From NCBI RefSeq assembly GCF_016583745.1, contig NZ_NRRQ01000007.1, positions 1 through 64,000 on the forward strand: a stretch of 64,000 nt of DNA, in the 5' to 3' direction. The stretch is from Chromatium okenii (GTDB taxonomy: Bacteria > Pseudomonadota > Gammaproteobacteria > Chromatiales > Chromatiaceae). The first letter of the stretch is position 1. Each line of letters begins with the position of its first letter. Shown here piece after piece: positions 26,853 to 35,826 of the stretch. Under the pieces are notes generated by a model. That model did not search any database and was not told the DNA's origin. It saw only the letters and a program-made list of their open reading frames with translations. A program made the translations under genes and the position numbers.

Positions 26853-27031
26853 GAAAAAATCTCAAGATTGGAAATGATGACGCCGAACAGCACCGCATAA
26901 TTGACGGCTGCTCGGCGTGGGGTTGTGGCGCTAGTGTAAGCGATAAAAAGTGTTAATCATAGATCATTCAAACTGCGACCAGCGATGCCGCTACAATAGC
27001 CCATCAATTTTGCCCAATAACCGCGATACTC

Positions 27032-28102
27032 ATGGATATTATTTCACTATTTGCTGGCGCTGGTGGTTTAGATTTCGGTTTTCAACAAGCCGGATGGCGT
27101 ATTGCGTGGGCAAATGAATATGATCGTCACATCTGGCAAACGTATGAATATAATCACCCCCACACGCTATTAGATCGCCGCAGCATCACTGCGATTGCTG
27201 ATGCTGAGATTCCCGCCGCGATGGGCTTAATTGGCGGGCCACCGTGTCAAAGCTGGAGCGCGGCTGGTGCATTGCGCGGCATTCACGATCAACGCGGACA
27301 ATTGTTTTTTGAATTCATTCGGATTTTAAGAGCCAAGCAACCGTTATTCTTTTTAGCAGAAAATGTCGCCGGAATGCTATTGCCGCGTCATCACACTGCG
27401 CTACAAAACATCAAATCCCTTTTTGCTGACAGTGGTTATCACCTTGCATTCAAACGCTTAAATGCTGCTGATTATGGCGTACCACAAGAGCGCGAGCGCG
27501 TCTTTTTTATCGGTTATCGCCACGATTTAAACCTATCGTTTCATTTCCCAGAACCCAGCACGGCGGCGCGTGATAATACGCTAAAACATGCAATTGCTGA
27601 TCTCCAAAATAATGCTTTACCGGCATTGTCGCATCAATACAGCAACGGCGATTGTTGCGCCGTTCCAAATCACGAATATCTTACTGGTGGTTTTTCCAGC
27701 ATTTATTTATCGCGCAATCGGGTGCGAGCATGGGATGAATTGTCGTTTACGATTCAAGCCAGCGGACGTCATGCGCCGCTGCATCCGCAAGCGCCCAAAA
27801 TGGAATTGATTGCACCAGATGTGCGGCGTTTTGTGCCCGGCAGTGAACAATTATATCGGCGGTTGAGTGTGCGTGAATGCGCCCGTATTCAAACCTTTCC
27901 CGATACCTTTATTTTTCATTATCAAAATCTCGCAGCCGGGTATAAGATGGTTGGCAATGCAGTTCCACCGTTGCTGGCATATCATCTCGCTTGCGCTATT
28001 CTGGCACAACTCAAACCGTATTTAACGGCGCACGCAAACAGCCCCATTTCTGTATTAAACACCGGAGTCGCCGATGTATCAGCAATTCACAGTAATCATT
28101 GA
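27032..28102 (+). CDS. C5-cytosine DNA methyltransferase (solitary)
   Basis: 356 residues. All main C5-MTase motifs are in order: I LFAGAGGLDFGF (5-16), IV GGPPCQSWSAAG with the nucleophile Cys72, VI AENVAGM, VIII QERERVFFIGYR and X GNAVPPLLA. The variable target-recognition region lies at about 200-290. It adds a methyl group to the C5 of a cytosine in a short target; the target cannot be read from sequence. No restriction endonuclease is recognisable next to it, so it is either an orphan regulatory enzyme or the remains of a restriction-modification system. The last 29 bases overlap a HicB-like gene in another frame. Confidence 0.93.
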   Translation: MDIISLFAGAGGLDFGFQQAGWRIAWANEYDRHIWQTYEYNHPHTLLDRRSITAIADAEIPAAMGLIGGPPCQSWSAAGALRGIHDQRGQLFFEFIRILRAKQPLFFLAENVAGMLLPRHHTALQNIKSLFADSGYHLAFKRLNAADYGVPQERERVFFIGYRHDLNLSFHFPEPSTAARDNTLKHAIADLQNNALPALSHQYSNGDCCAVPNHEYLTGGFSSIYLSRNRVRAWDELSFTIQASGRHAPLHPQAPKMELIAPDVRRFVPGSEQLYRRLSVRECARIQTFPDTFIFHYQNLAAGYKMVGNAVPPLLAYHLACAILAQLKPYLTAHANSPISVLNTGVADVSAIHSNH

Positions 28103-28295
28103 ACGCGAAGGTGATGGTTACGTTTCTCTTTGCCCGCAACTTGATGTCGCCAGTCAAGGCTTTTCTATTCAAGAAGCCCGCGATAATTTACGCGAAGCAA
28201 TCGAGTTATTTTTGGCAACAGCAGCACCAACGGAAATCAATGAACGGCTCAAACAGGAGTTTTATGTGACACAATTAGAGGTTGCGGTTAAGTAG
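28074..28295 (+). CDS. HicB-like antitoxin-family protein
   Basis: 73 residues. It begins MYQQFTVIIEREGDGYVSLCPQLD and continues ASQGFSIQEARDNLREAIELFL, the HicB/UPF0150 partial-RNase-H-like fold. No C-terminal DNA-binding domain is seen. No HicA toxin (a 60-residue dsRNA-binding-like protein) is found on either side, so it is a solitary member. It overlaps the end of the methyltransferase gene by 29 bases, which suggests co-transcription. Whether it is an antitoxin without its toxin or has another role is unknown. Confidence 0.8.
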   Translation: MYQQFTVIIEREGDGYVSLCPQLDVASQGFSIQEARDNLREAIELFLATAAPTEINERLKQEFYVTQLEVAVK

Positions 28296-28366
28296 TTTGT
28301 TTATGATTCCGGTCTTGCAAGAACTTTATTTGAATCTTAACTCTTAATTAAAATCACCATTTACTC

Positions 28367-29416
28367 ATGCCCACCATTTTACTCATTCGTTTAAGTGCCA
28401 TTGGTGACATTGTATTTGCCTCACCATTGATCGCTGCATTGCGCCGTACCTATCCACAGGCGCGAATTGTGTGGTTGGTACAAGCAGAATATCGCAGCTT
28501 GCTCGATCAACATCCTGATCTTGATGAAGTGATTGCGTGTCCATTACGGCATTGGCAGCATTTATGGCATCAGCGACGTTGGGGCGAATTGATGCGCGGC
28601 ATTTGGGCGCTGCGTGGTCTATTGCGCAGTTATCAATTTGATTTAGCAATTGACTTGCAAGGTCTATTAAAAAGTGGGCTATTGACGTGGTTTTCTGCTG
28701 CGCGTGAGCGTATTGGTTTGGGTTCACGCGAGGGCAGCCAATGGTTAATGACGCGCCGCGTGGAGCGCGGCGGGGTGGCGACGCAGATTGGTTCTGAATA
28801 TCGCTATCTTGCTGAAATCCTTGGCTTATCAACTGAGCATTGGGCAATGGCGGTGCATTATGGCGCGAGTGAAGCAGAATATGTCGCTGATTTCATGCGT
28901 GAAAAACAGTTGCAACACGGTTATGCCGTGCTCTGTCCGTTTACCACGCGCCCGCAAAAACATTGGTTTGACGACCGCTGGCGCACGCTTGCCGAGCGGT
29001 TGCAGCGTGATTTGGGCGTGAGTGTGCTGGTGCTCGGTGGTCTTGCCGAACGTCCGGCAGCGCGGAAGTTGCTGGCTGCGAATGATGCGCAACTGATTGA
29101 TCTGGTGGGAAAAACCAGTTTAACGGAGGCGACGGCGCTGCTTGACCACGCCGCGCTGGTGATTGCGGTGGATACCGGTTTGGGACATATCGGCGTCGCT
29201 CTCAACACGCCAACGGTGTTGCTGTTTGGTTCGACGCGCCCGTATCTCGATCCCGGCTGCGCCAGCGCCCAAGTGCTGTATCAGGCGCTGCCGTGCTCGC
29301 CGTGCAAACGGCATCCCAGTTGTGAGGGGCGGTTTGATTGCCTGCGGGCGATCAGCGTGGAGGCGGTGCTCGCAACAGCGAAACAGTTGATTAGCAATGA
29401 AAATTTTGCACGTTGA
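28367..29416 (+). CDS. Glycosyltransferase family 9, heptosyltransferase type (WaaC-like)
   Basis: 349 residues. It starts ILLIRLSAIGDIVFASPLIAAL, the hallmark of ADP-heptose LPS heptosyltransferases. The C-terminal domain carries VDTGLGHIGVALNTPTVLLFG followed by a Cys-rich CSPCKRHPSCEGRFDCL stretch. It probably adds heptose to the LPS inner core at the cytoplasmic face of the inner membrane. Which step (I, II or other) cannot be settled from the sequence. It overlaps the next glycosyltransferase gene by 20 bases, so both are likely made together. Confidence 0.88.
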   Translation: MPTILLIRLSAIGDIVFASPLIAALRRTYPQARIVWLVQAEYRSLLDQHPDLDEVIACPLRHWQHLWHQRRWGELMRGIWALRGLLRSYQFDLAIDLQGLLKSGLLTWFSAARERIGLGSREGSQWLMTRRVERGGVATQIGSEYRYLAEILGLSTEHWAMAVHYGASEAEYVADFMREKQLQHGYAVLCPFTTRPQKHWFDDRWRTLAERLQRDLGVSVLVLGGLAERPAARKLLAANDAQLIDLVGKTSLTEATALLDHAALVIAVDTGLGHIGVALNTPTVLLFGSTRPYLDPGCASAQVLYQALPCSPCKRHPSCEGRFDCLRAISVEAVLATAKQLISNENFAR

Positions 29417-30482
29417 GGCGGGGCGACATCTGTACGGCGGCGCGTTGCAAGTGCTGTATTTGCTGCGCGGGCTGGCGGCGCGTGGTCACACCAATCTGCT
29501 GGCATGTCCGCGCAATTGTGATCTTGCCCGCGCTGCCGCAGCGGTGGCGGAAGTGCATGAGCTGGCGCTGCACGGCGACGCCGATGTGCTGATGATTGGA
29601 CGGTTATGGCGCTTGATTCGGGCGACGCGACCAGATTTGGTGCATATCCACAGTCGGCGCGGGGCGGACGTGTTTGGGGGTATGGCGGCGCGATTGGCGG
29701 GAGTGCCGGTGGTGTTGACGCGGCGCGTGGATAATCCCGAATCGCGCTGGCAAGTCGCTGTTAAATATCAACTATTTCAGCGCGTGATTGCGATTTCTGA
29801 CGGCATCGCCGAAGTGTTGCGTACCGAAGGATTGCGGCCGGAGACATTGCGGATGGTGCGCAGCGCCGTTGCTGCGCCCGCTACACCGCAACCGCTTGAT
29901 CGTGCAGCACTTCGAGCGCGGTTGGGCGTGAGCGCCGACGCGCTGGTGCTTGGCGTGATCGCGCAATTGATCCCACGCAAAGGGCATCGGTTTTTACTCG
30001 CCGCGCTGCCGAGCATTCGCGCCGCACATCCCAACGTGCAGGTACGATTTTTTGGACAGGGCGCGTTGGCGACTGAATTGCAGCAGCAAATTGATCGCGC
30101 TGGCTGGCGCGACTGCGTGCAATTGATGGGTTTTCGTGATGATTTAATTGCGCTTTTACCGGCGCTGGATGTGGTGGTGCATCCGGTATTGATGGAAGGT
30201 TTGGGCGTGTCGCTGCTGCAAGCTGCCAGCGCCGGAGTGCCAACTGTGGCGAGTCGCGTGGGCGGAATTCCCGAAGCGGTGCGCGATGGCGAGACTGGCT
30301 TGCTGGTGCCGCCCGGCGATGTTGCGGCATTAAGTACGGCAATTAACGCGCTATTGGTGAATAATGAACTGCGGCAGCGGTTAGGTGCTAATGGTCGAAT
30401 ACGAATGCAGCGGGAATTTGGAATTGATGCGATGGTTGAGGGCAATCTAGCGGTGTATCAAGAAGTGCTGAGTAATAATTGA
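29397..30482 (+). CDS. Glycosyltransferase family 4 protein, LPS/polysaccharide type
   Basis: 361 residues. The start MKILHVEAGRHLYGGALQVLYLL and the donor domain VIAQLIPRKGHRFLLAALP fit GT4 enzymes. In the EX7E position it reads EGLGVSLLQ, with Gln replacing the second Glu, followed by ASAGVPTVASRVGGIPEAV. This may be tolerated, as a number of GT4 enzymes vary here. The 20-base overlap with the GT9 gene points to one pathway, most simply LPS core synthesis. Confidence 0.87.
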   Translation: MKILHVEAGRHLYGGALQVLYLLRGLAARGHTNLLACPRNCDLARAAAAVAEVHELALHGDADVLMIGRLWRLIRATRPDLVHIHSRRGADVFGGMAARLAGVPVVLTRRVDNPESRWQVAVKYQLFQRVIAISDGIAEVLRTEGLRPETLRMVRSAVAAPATPQPLDRAALRARLGVSADALVLGVIAQLIPRKGHRFLLAALPSIRAAHPNVQVRFFGQGALATELQQQIDRAGWRDCVQLMGFRDDLIALLPALDVVVHPVLMEGLGVSLLQAASAGVPTVASRVGGIPEAVRDGETGLLVPPGDVAALSTAINALLVNNELRQRLGANGRIRMQREFGIDAMVEGNLAVYQEVLSNN

Positions 30483-30496
30483 TTATCGACAGTTAC

Positions 30497-30528
30497 GGTG
30501 ACGTTTGCGCCATGCAACAAACGTCACC
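30497..30528. terminator. Hairpin between convergent glycosyltransferase and PEP-CTERM genes
   Basis: GGTGACGTTTG (30497-30507) pairs perfectly with CAAACGTCACC (30518-30528) across a 10-base loop. No T-run follows in either direction, so it is a terminator-like or mRNA-stabilising structure shared by two converging genes. Confidence 0.6.
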
Positions 30529-30538
30529 ATAATCGACG

Positions 30539-31180
30539 TTATGCAGATGTTGTTAATAACCGCGTTCTGAAGCCAACCATGCCCGCTGCCAATAATAAAA
30601 GCGTACCGGGTAGCGGTACATTGCCAGTTAATGTGAACTTATAAGTACTTTTGTTGCCATCAATCACCGCTACTGGACTTTCTGGCAAAATCATCGACAG
30701 AACACCGCCATTAGAAAAGGTCACGCTGAATACTGAGTTTGGCGCACTGCCGTTATTGAAGAGAACAGTATTAAATGTATCCCATTGGTCATAGACCGCA
30801 TCAGAATCAATATCAACTGAAAACAAGTATGATTCTGTGCGATTAAATCCGTTGAATGACAAACTAATGTTGTCAACTCGGTCAGTACTTCCACTGTTCC
30901 GCGTTACAGTATAATTGCCGCTAGTTGGATAAACGCTATCTTCGTTATCAAAATGTCGAGTAGTATCCCCAATCGTGAAATCAAAACCAACAATATCAAG
31001 ACTGGAGCTGGCTAAATTGGATAATGTCCAGCCAGAAACATTTAAAGTGTGACCATAACTACCAACAACAGAGCTACCAGTAATCTCCAGTTGTGCGCCT
31101 ACCGGATACGCCTGCGCAGTGCCGAAAACTGCAACAGTTAATCCCAATCCAAGCAACGATTTCGTGATGTTATTGAGCAT
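30539..31180 (-). CDS. PEP-CTERM-type exported protein
   Basis: 213 residues from ATG 31180, with GAGG 8 bases upstream; ATG 31192 overlaps that site. A signal peptide (to TAQA) is followed by a Ser/Thr/Asn-rich beta-type domain without cysteines. The C-terminus reads GNVPLPGTLLLLAAGMVGFRTRLL, which is the VPLP variant of the PEP-CTERM tripartite sorting signal: motif, hydrophobic helix, short basic end. Such proteins are processed by exosortase and often go with exopolysaccharide or floc formation. No exosortase is in the window. A sigma-54 type promoter and paired repeats lie upstream. Confidence 0.8.
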   Translation of the reverse strand: MLNNITKSLLGLGLTVAVFGTAQAYPVGAQLEITGSSVVGSYGHTLNVSGWTLSNLASSSLDIVGFDFTIGDTTRHFDNEDSVYPTSGNYTVTRNSGSTDRVDNISLSFNGFNRTESYLFSVDIDSDAVYDQWDTFNTVLFNNGSAPNSVFSVTFSNGGVLSMILPESPVAVIDGNKSTYKFTLTGNVPLPGTLLLLAAGMVGFRTRLLTTSA

Positions 31181-31240
31181 TTGATACCTCATTGAAGTGA
31201 TGAGCCAAGATGAATAATGAAAGCAAGCGCGAAACTCTAA

Positions 31241-31256
31241 GCAAAAATAGTTCCAA
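31241..31256 (-). promoter_or_regulatory. Sigma-54 type (-24/-12) promoter of the PEP-CTERM gene
   Basis: Read leftward the bases are TTGGAACTATTTTTGC. Against TTGGCACG-N4-TTGC only two fixed positions differ, and the GG and GC are correctly spaced. Transcription would begin near 31230, about 50 bases before the ATG at 31180. PEP-CTERM genes are known to be under RpoN with the PrsK/PrsR two-component pair in several organisms; the link here is an inference. Confidence 0.65.
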
Positions 31257-31329
31257 AGTCGTTTTTAGTATTGAGATCAAAGTGATATAGTTTTAACTAT
31301 TTGCAACTTCCACAGCACACGCGCTTAGT

Positions 31330-31347
31330 TGTAAAAAAAGCTGACAG
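31330..31347 (-). repeat. 18-bp direct repeat, copy 1 (candidate activator site)
   Basis: TGTAAAAAAAGCTGACAG is identical to the copy at 31396-31413. In the direction of the PEP-CTERM gene this copy begins about 75 bases upstream of the -24 element, a normal place for a sigma-54 activator site. Confidence 0.75.
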
Positions 31348-31395
31348 TAATTGTGGTGTTTTTGAGGATATTGCAGGGTTTTTCTATCATTGCAC

Positions 31396-31413
31396 TGTAA
31401 AAAAAGCTGACAG
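31396..31413 (-). repeat. 18-bp direct repeat, copy 2 (candidate activator site)
   Basis: Identical to copy 1, with starts 66 bases apart. It lies about 140 bases upstream of the -24 element of the PEP-CTERM gene and only 20 bases before the rimO start, so it could also influence rimO. Confidence 0.75.
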
Positions 31414-31433
31414 CAGCCCTTATCACGTTATTT

Positions 31434-32786
31434 ATGCGGACAATTGTAGTGCCACAAACAGAGTTTATTTCACCGCGCATCGGCTTTATCAGCCTTGGTT
31501 GCCCAAAAGCAACCGTTGATTCTGAACACATTTTGACGCAGCTCCACGCCGAAGGGTACGCGCTGCAAGCGACGTATGACGACGCCGAATTGGTGATTAT
31601 CAACACTTGCGCGTTTATTGAGACGGCAGTAGAGGAATCGTTGGCGGTCATCGCCGAGGCGCTCACCGCCAACGGTCAGGTCATCGTCACTGGCTGCCTC
31701 GGTGCCCGCGCCGAGCTGGTGCGCCAGCGGTTTCCAGAAGTATTGGCCGTCACCGGGCCGCACGCGCTCGCCGAGGTGATGACTGCCGTTCACGACTATT
31801 TGCCCGCGCCGCACGATCCCTTTCTCAGTTTGCTGCCGCCACAGGGCATCAAGCTCACGCCAGATCATTACGCCTATCTCAAAATTTCCGAAGGCTGCGA
31901 TCATCGCTGTCAGTTTTGCATCATTCCGCAACTGCGCGGCGGTCTGGTCAGTCGTCCGCTCGGCGCAGTGCTGGATGAAGCGACGCGCTTGGTGGACAGC
32001 GGCGTGCGGGAATTGTTGGTGATCGCGCAGGACACCAGCGCCTATGGCGTTGATGTGCGGCATCGCACTGAGATTTGGCAAGGACGCGCCCTGCGCACCG
32101 ATCTGACCACGCTGGCGCGGACGCTCGGCGAATTACCGGCGTGGATTCGGCTGCATTACGTTTATCCGTATCCGCACGTCGATGAGCTGATTCCGCTGAT
32201 GCGCGACGGCGTGATCCTGCCGTATTTGGATTTGCCGTTGCAGCACGGCAGTGAGCGGGTGCTGCGGGCGATGCGGCGACCGGCAGCGACGGAACAGATG
32301 CTGGCGCGACTGGAGCGTTGGCGCGAGCAATGCCCGGAGTTGGTGGTACGCAGCACATTTATCGTCGGTTTTCCCGGCGAGACCGAGGCAGAATTTACGC
32401 AATTGCTGGAGTTTTTACGCGCCGCGCAATTGGATCGCGTCGGCTGTTTTCCTTATTCACCAGTCGCCGGTGCGACCGCCAACGCGCTGCCCGATCCGGT
32501 GCCGGAGCCGGTTAAACAGGAGCGGCTGGAGCGATTTATGGCGCTGCAAGCGGACATCAGCCGCGAGAAATTGACGCGGCGCATTGGGCAACGGTTGACG
32601 GTGTTGGTGGACGCGGTGGAGGAGGACGCGATCATTGCTCGCAGCTACGGCGACGCGCCGGAAATTGATGGCGAAGTGATTATTCCGGGCGCGTGGGACA
32701 TCGACGTTGGTGATTTTATTGAAGTTGAGATTACTGACAGCGATGCGCATGATCTGTGGGCGGTGCCGGTGGATGAAGCGCCGTGA
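31434..32786 (+). CDS. rimO: Ribosomal protein S12 methylthiotransferase RimO
   Basis: Radical SAM enzyme that adds a methylthio group to the conserved Asp of ribosomal protein S12. 450 residues. The N-terminal domain binds one Fe-S cluster through Cys23 ([12 protein letters not shown]), Cys59 and Cys88. The radical SAM motif is CDHRCQFC (Cys155, 159, 162), and a TRAM domain ends the protein. The SLGCPK...DSE signature separates RimO from MiaB. The ATG has no obvious ribosome binding site; a GTG five codons later is a weaker option. Confidence 0.95.
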   Translation: MRTIVVPQTEFISPRIGFISLGCPKATVDSEHILTQLHAEGYALQATYDDAELVIINTCAFIETAVEESLAVIAEALTANGQVIVTGCLGARAELVRQRFPEVLAVTGPHALAEVMTAVHDYLPAPHDPFLSLLPPQGIKLTPDHYAYLKISEGCDHRCQFCIIPQLRGGLVSRPLGAVLDEATRLVDSGVRELLVIAQDTSAYGVDVRHRTEIWQGRALRTDLTTLARTLGELPAWIRLHYVYPYPHVDELIPLMRDGVILPYLDLPLQHGSERVLRAMRRPAATEQMLARLERWREQCPELVVRSTFIVGFPGETEAEFTQLLEFLRAAQLDRVGCFPYSPVAGATANALPDPVPEPVKQERLERFMALQADISREKLTRRIGQRLTVLVDAVEEDAIIARSYGDAPEIDGEVIIPGAWDIDVGDFIEVEITDSDAHDLWAVPVDEAP

Positions 32787-32890
32787 GCGTTGGCAACAGC
32801 GAATCCGGTTAGGGATCAAAGTGCAATCCGTTTTACAATGTTGTTTTAATGCTTTTAATCGTTCTCTCACTCAAATAGCGCCTGTTTATC

Positions 32891-34105
32891 ATGTCTGATT
32901 CTGAAAACTTTGAAGACCTCCTCAAGCAATTCGATCAAGCCCATCCGCAAACGCGTAAAGGTGCGCCCACGATTGGCGACCGCGTGCGCGGCACCATCGT
33001 GGTGATTGGCGACACTCATGCGTTTGTCGATCTCGGCGCGAAATCAGAAGGGCGTCTGGAACTGGCGGCCATCACTGATGCGGAAGGACAACTCACGCAC
33101 GCGCTCGGCGACGTGATCGAAACCAACATCACCGGCAAGGATGAAGAGAGCGGAATGCTGCTGCTCGGCACCCAGCACGGGCAGCGGTTTCACGGGCTGG
33201 ATGAAGTGGAAAACGCTTATCGGCAAGGGCTGCCAGTTGCCGGTCAGGTTAGCGCCGCCGTCAAAGGTGGCGTCGAAGTGCAGATCGCCGGGTTACGCGC
33301 TTTCTGCCCCGCCTCGCAGATGGATGTTCGCTTTGTTGAAGACATGACGGAATTTGTCGGGCAACGCTTCGATTTCCGCATCACCAAATTTGAAGGCGGC
33401 CGCCGTCCCAACTTGGTCGTTTCGCGGCGGGCGCTGGTGGAAGAACAGCAGCGGACGCAAGCGGCACAACTCCGAGCGCAACTCACTGAAGGCGCAGTGC
33501 TTACCGGCACCGTCACCTCGCTGAAGGATTACGGCGCATTTGTCGATCTCGGCGGTTTGGAAGGCATGATTCACGTCAGCCAGCTTGCGTTTGGGCATAT
33601 CAAACATCCCAAAGAAGTGCTGCAAATCGGGCAACAGGTGGAAGTCAGCGTGTTGCGGATTGAGCCGCCGAGCGAGAAAAACAAACGTGAAAAGATCGCG
33701 CTGTCGATTCGCGCCCTCACCCGCGATCCGTGGCAGGACGCCGTCGCGCAGTTTCCAGTCGGGATGCACGTCACCGGCACCGTTTCGCGTCTGCAACCCT
33801 TTGGCGTCTTTATCGAACTCGCGCCGGGCATCGACGGGCTGGCGCACATCAGCGAGCTGGGCGCACCGCGTCGCATCAGTCATCCCAGCGAAGTCGTCAC
33901 GCTCGGTCAACAAGTGGAAGCCGTCGTGCGCGGAGTGGATTTAGAACGCCGTCGCATCAGCCTGTCACTCAACACCAAGGCGCAGCTCACGGAATCGGCA
34001 CCGGCTGCTCGCGCCGTCGCGCCAGAAACGCCCGCGCCAGCACCGGAAAAAACCATCGGCAGCTTCGGCGCGTTGCTGCAAGCCACCCTTAATAAAAATC
34101 GCTAA
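32891..34105 (+). CDS. S1-domain RNA-binding protein (RpsA-like, four S1 domains)
   Basis: 404 residues with four S1 OB-fold repeats at about 27-95, 110-180, 195-270 and 285-362. The third, VLTGTVTSLKDYGAFVDLGG, and fourth, HVTGTVSRLQPFGVFIELAPG, are the best conserved. The Ala/Pro-rich tail is probably disordered. The normal gammaproteobacterial S1 has six domains and about 557 residues, so this is more likely a second S1-type protein acting on mRNA or ribosomes than the main S1. The next gene starts immediately after its stop codon, so hemW is probably co-translated. Confidence 0.85.
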   Translation: MSDSENFEDLLKQFDQAHPQTRKGAPTIGDRVRGTIVVIGDTHAFVDLGAKSEGRLELAAITDAEGQLTHALGDVIETNITGKDEESGMLLLGTQHGQRFHGLDEVENAYRQGLPVAGQVSAAVKGGVEVQIAGLRAFCPASQMDVRFVEDMTEFVGQRFDFRITKFEGGRRPNLVVSRRALVEEQQRTQAAQLRAQLTEGAVLTGTVTSLKDYGAFVDLGGLEGMIHVSQLAFGHIKHPKEVLQIGQQVEVSVLRIEPPSEKNKREKIALSIRALTRDPWQDAVAQFPVGMHVTGTVSRLQPFGVFIELAPGIDGLAHISELGAPRRISHPSEVVTLGQQVEAVVRGVDLERRRISLSLNTKAQLTESAPAARAVAPETPAPAPEKTIGSFGALLQATLNKNR

Positions 34106-35278
34106 TTGGCGACTCCAGCTTTGGCGAGCGCCGTTCTGCCGCCGCTCGCGCTGTACATTCATCTGCCGTGGTGTGTCCGCAAGTGCCCGTATTGCGACTT
34201 CAATTCTCACGCTCATCCCGCCCCGCCGCTGGAGCGTTATATCCAGCACCTGTTGGCGGATTTGGATGTGGAATTGCAACAGCCCGTCATCACCTCGCGC
34301 CAGCTCATCTCCATTTTCATCGGCGGCGGGACGCCAAGCCTGTGTGCGGGCGCGACCATGCAAACGCTGCTTGACGGGATTCGGGCGCGGATGACGCTGG
34401 TGCCAGAAGTGGAGATCACGCTTGAAGCCAATCCCGGTGCTGCGGATGCCCGGCGTTTTGCTGCGTATCGCGCCGCCGGTGTCAATCGCCTGTCAATTGG
34501 CGTGCAGAGTCTGTCAGCACCGCAGTTGCGGCGCTTGGGGCGCATTCACGATCCCGCCCAAGCGCGTGCCGCAGTTGCTGCGGCTCGTAGCGCCGGGTTC
34601 GATAATCTCAATCTTGATCTGATGTTTGCGCTGCCGGAGCAAACGCTGGCAGAGGCGGCTGCTGATATTGAAGCAGTGCTGGCGCTGGAGACCGAGCATG
34701 TGTCGTATTACCAGTTGACGCTGGAGCCAGACACGGCATTTGCCACCCGTCCGCCGCTGCTGCCAGATGCGGATGTAGCGGCGGAGATGGCGCAGCACGG
34801 GCGGGAATTGCTGGCGCTGGCGGGTTTGGCGCAATACGAAGTCTCTGCGTTTGCGCGTCCGCAGCGGCAGTGTCGCCATAACTGCAATTATTGGCGGTTT
34901 GGCGATTATCTCGGTCTGGGCGCTGGCGCTCACGGCAAGGTGACGGAAATCACGGCGAGCGGTTGGCGCAGTTGGCGGACGCTGAAACAGCCGCTGCCGG
35001 AGGCATATCTCGCCGCTGCGCCACCTGCGTTGACGGTCAGCCGCAGCGCGTTGAGTGCGGACGAATGCCGGTGCGAATTTGCCTTAAATGCGCTGCGTTT
35101 AACGGATGGTTTTGACGCCGCGCTGTTTGCGCAAACAACCGGGCTGCCATTGGCGCTGCTGACGGCGACGGTGACGGAGGCGGTGCGCGATGGACTGCTG
35201 ACGTGGCATGACAACTGGATTGCGCCGACTGCGCATGGGCGCGATTTTCTTGATGATCTGGTGTGTCGCTTTGCGTGA
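34106..35278 (+). CDS. hemW: Radical SAM heme chaperone HemW
   Basis: 390 residues, formerly annotated as oxygen-independent coproporphyrinogen oxidase-like. The Fe-S motif is CVRKCPYC (Cys23, 27, 30) directly followed by DFNSH. Next come FIGGGTPSL, LEANPG and GVNRLSIGVQSLS, typical of the HemN/HemW group. It lacks the extra N-terminal extension and fourth Cys arrangement of HemN, so a heme-carrying role is favoured over the oxidase role. The start is TTG directly after the S1 gene stop (TAATTG), with no nearby in-frame ATG. Confidence 0.9.
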   Translation: MATPALASAVLPPLALYIHLPWCVRKCPYCDFNSHAHPAPPLERYIQHLLADLDVELQQPVITSRQLISIFIGGGTPSLCAGATMQTLLDGIRARMTLVPEVEITLEANPGAADARRFAAYRAAGVNRLSIGVQSLSAPQLRRLGRIHDPAQARAAVAAARSAGFDNLNLDLMFALPEQTLAEAAADIEAVLALETEHVSYYQLTLEPDTAFATRPPLLPDADVAAEMAQHGRELLALAGLAQYEVSAFARPQRQCRHNCNYWRFGDYLGLGAGAHGKVTEITASGWRSWRTLKQPLPEAYLAAAPPALTVSRSALSADECRCEFALNALRLTDGFDAALFAQTTGLPLALLTATVTEAVRDGLLTWHDNWIAPTAHGRDFLDDLVCRFA

Positions 35279-35416
35279 AATAAGGCGGCAACACCTTGAA
35301 CCGAAACGCAGCAATTGTGCGCAAGTTAGCGCAAAGTTGCAGCACTTTGAGCGCAATGATAGCCTTGCGCGTTTCCCTACAATTACAACGCCCACTCGTG
35401 GCAAGGATTGAATCTC

Positions 35417-35617
35417 ATGAAAACCACCATTCACCCCGAATACGCCGAAGTTAAAGTGATTTGCAGTTGTGGCAATGAGTTTGTCACCCGTTCCACCAAG
35501 CGCAAAGATTTGCATATTGAAGTGTGCTCGGCCTGTCATCCGTTTTATACCGGCAAGCAGAAGGTATTGGATACTGCGGGACGGGTGGATAAATTCCGCC
35601 GCAAATACGCCCGCTAA
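35417..35617 (+). CDS. rpmE: 50S ribosomal protein L31 (zinc-binding type)
   Basis: 66 residues from ATG 35417, with AAGGA 9 bases upstream. The four zinc-ligand cysteines are Cys16, Cys18, Cys37 and Cys40, so this is the C+ form. The [20 protein letters not shown] ending is standard. It is followed by its own terminator, so it is a single-gene unit. Confidence 0.97.
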   Translation: MKTTIHPEYAEVKVICSCGNEFVTRSTKRKDLHIEVCSACHPFYTGKQKVLDTAGRVDKFRRKYAR

Positions 35618-35629
35618 ATTGCATTGCAG

Positions 35630-35662
35630 CGCGGAATGTTTTTAGAAAACTTCCGCGTTTTT
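35630..35662 (+). terminator. Rho-independent terminator of rpmE
   Basis: CGCGGAA (35630-35636) pairs with TTCCGCG (35651-35657), with an inner GTTTT/AAAAC pairing, followed by five T. Confidence 0.88.
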
Positions 35663-35826
35663 ATTGCGCCATTTCCACGCCCTTTTACCTCGCCGCAGTT
35701 TCATCGTTTTATCATCTGCGTTTTTTAGAATTGCTCCCGGTTGATTGCTGGCAAATGCCACAATTCATCGCGGATGATCCGCACTGCGTTGATAACGCAA
35801 ACTCCCAATTAAAAAGGCAAAGTCTC

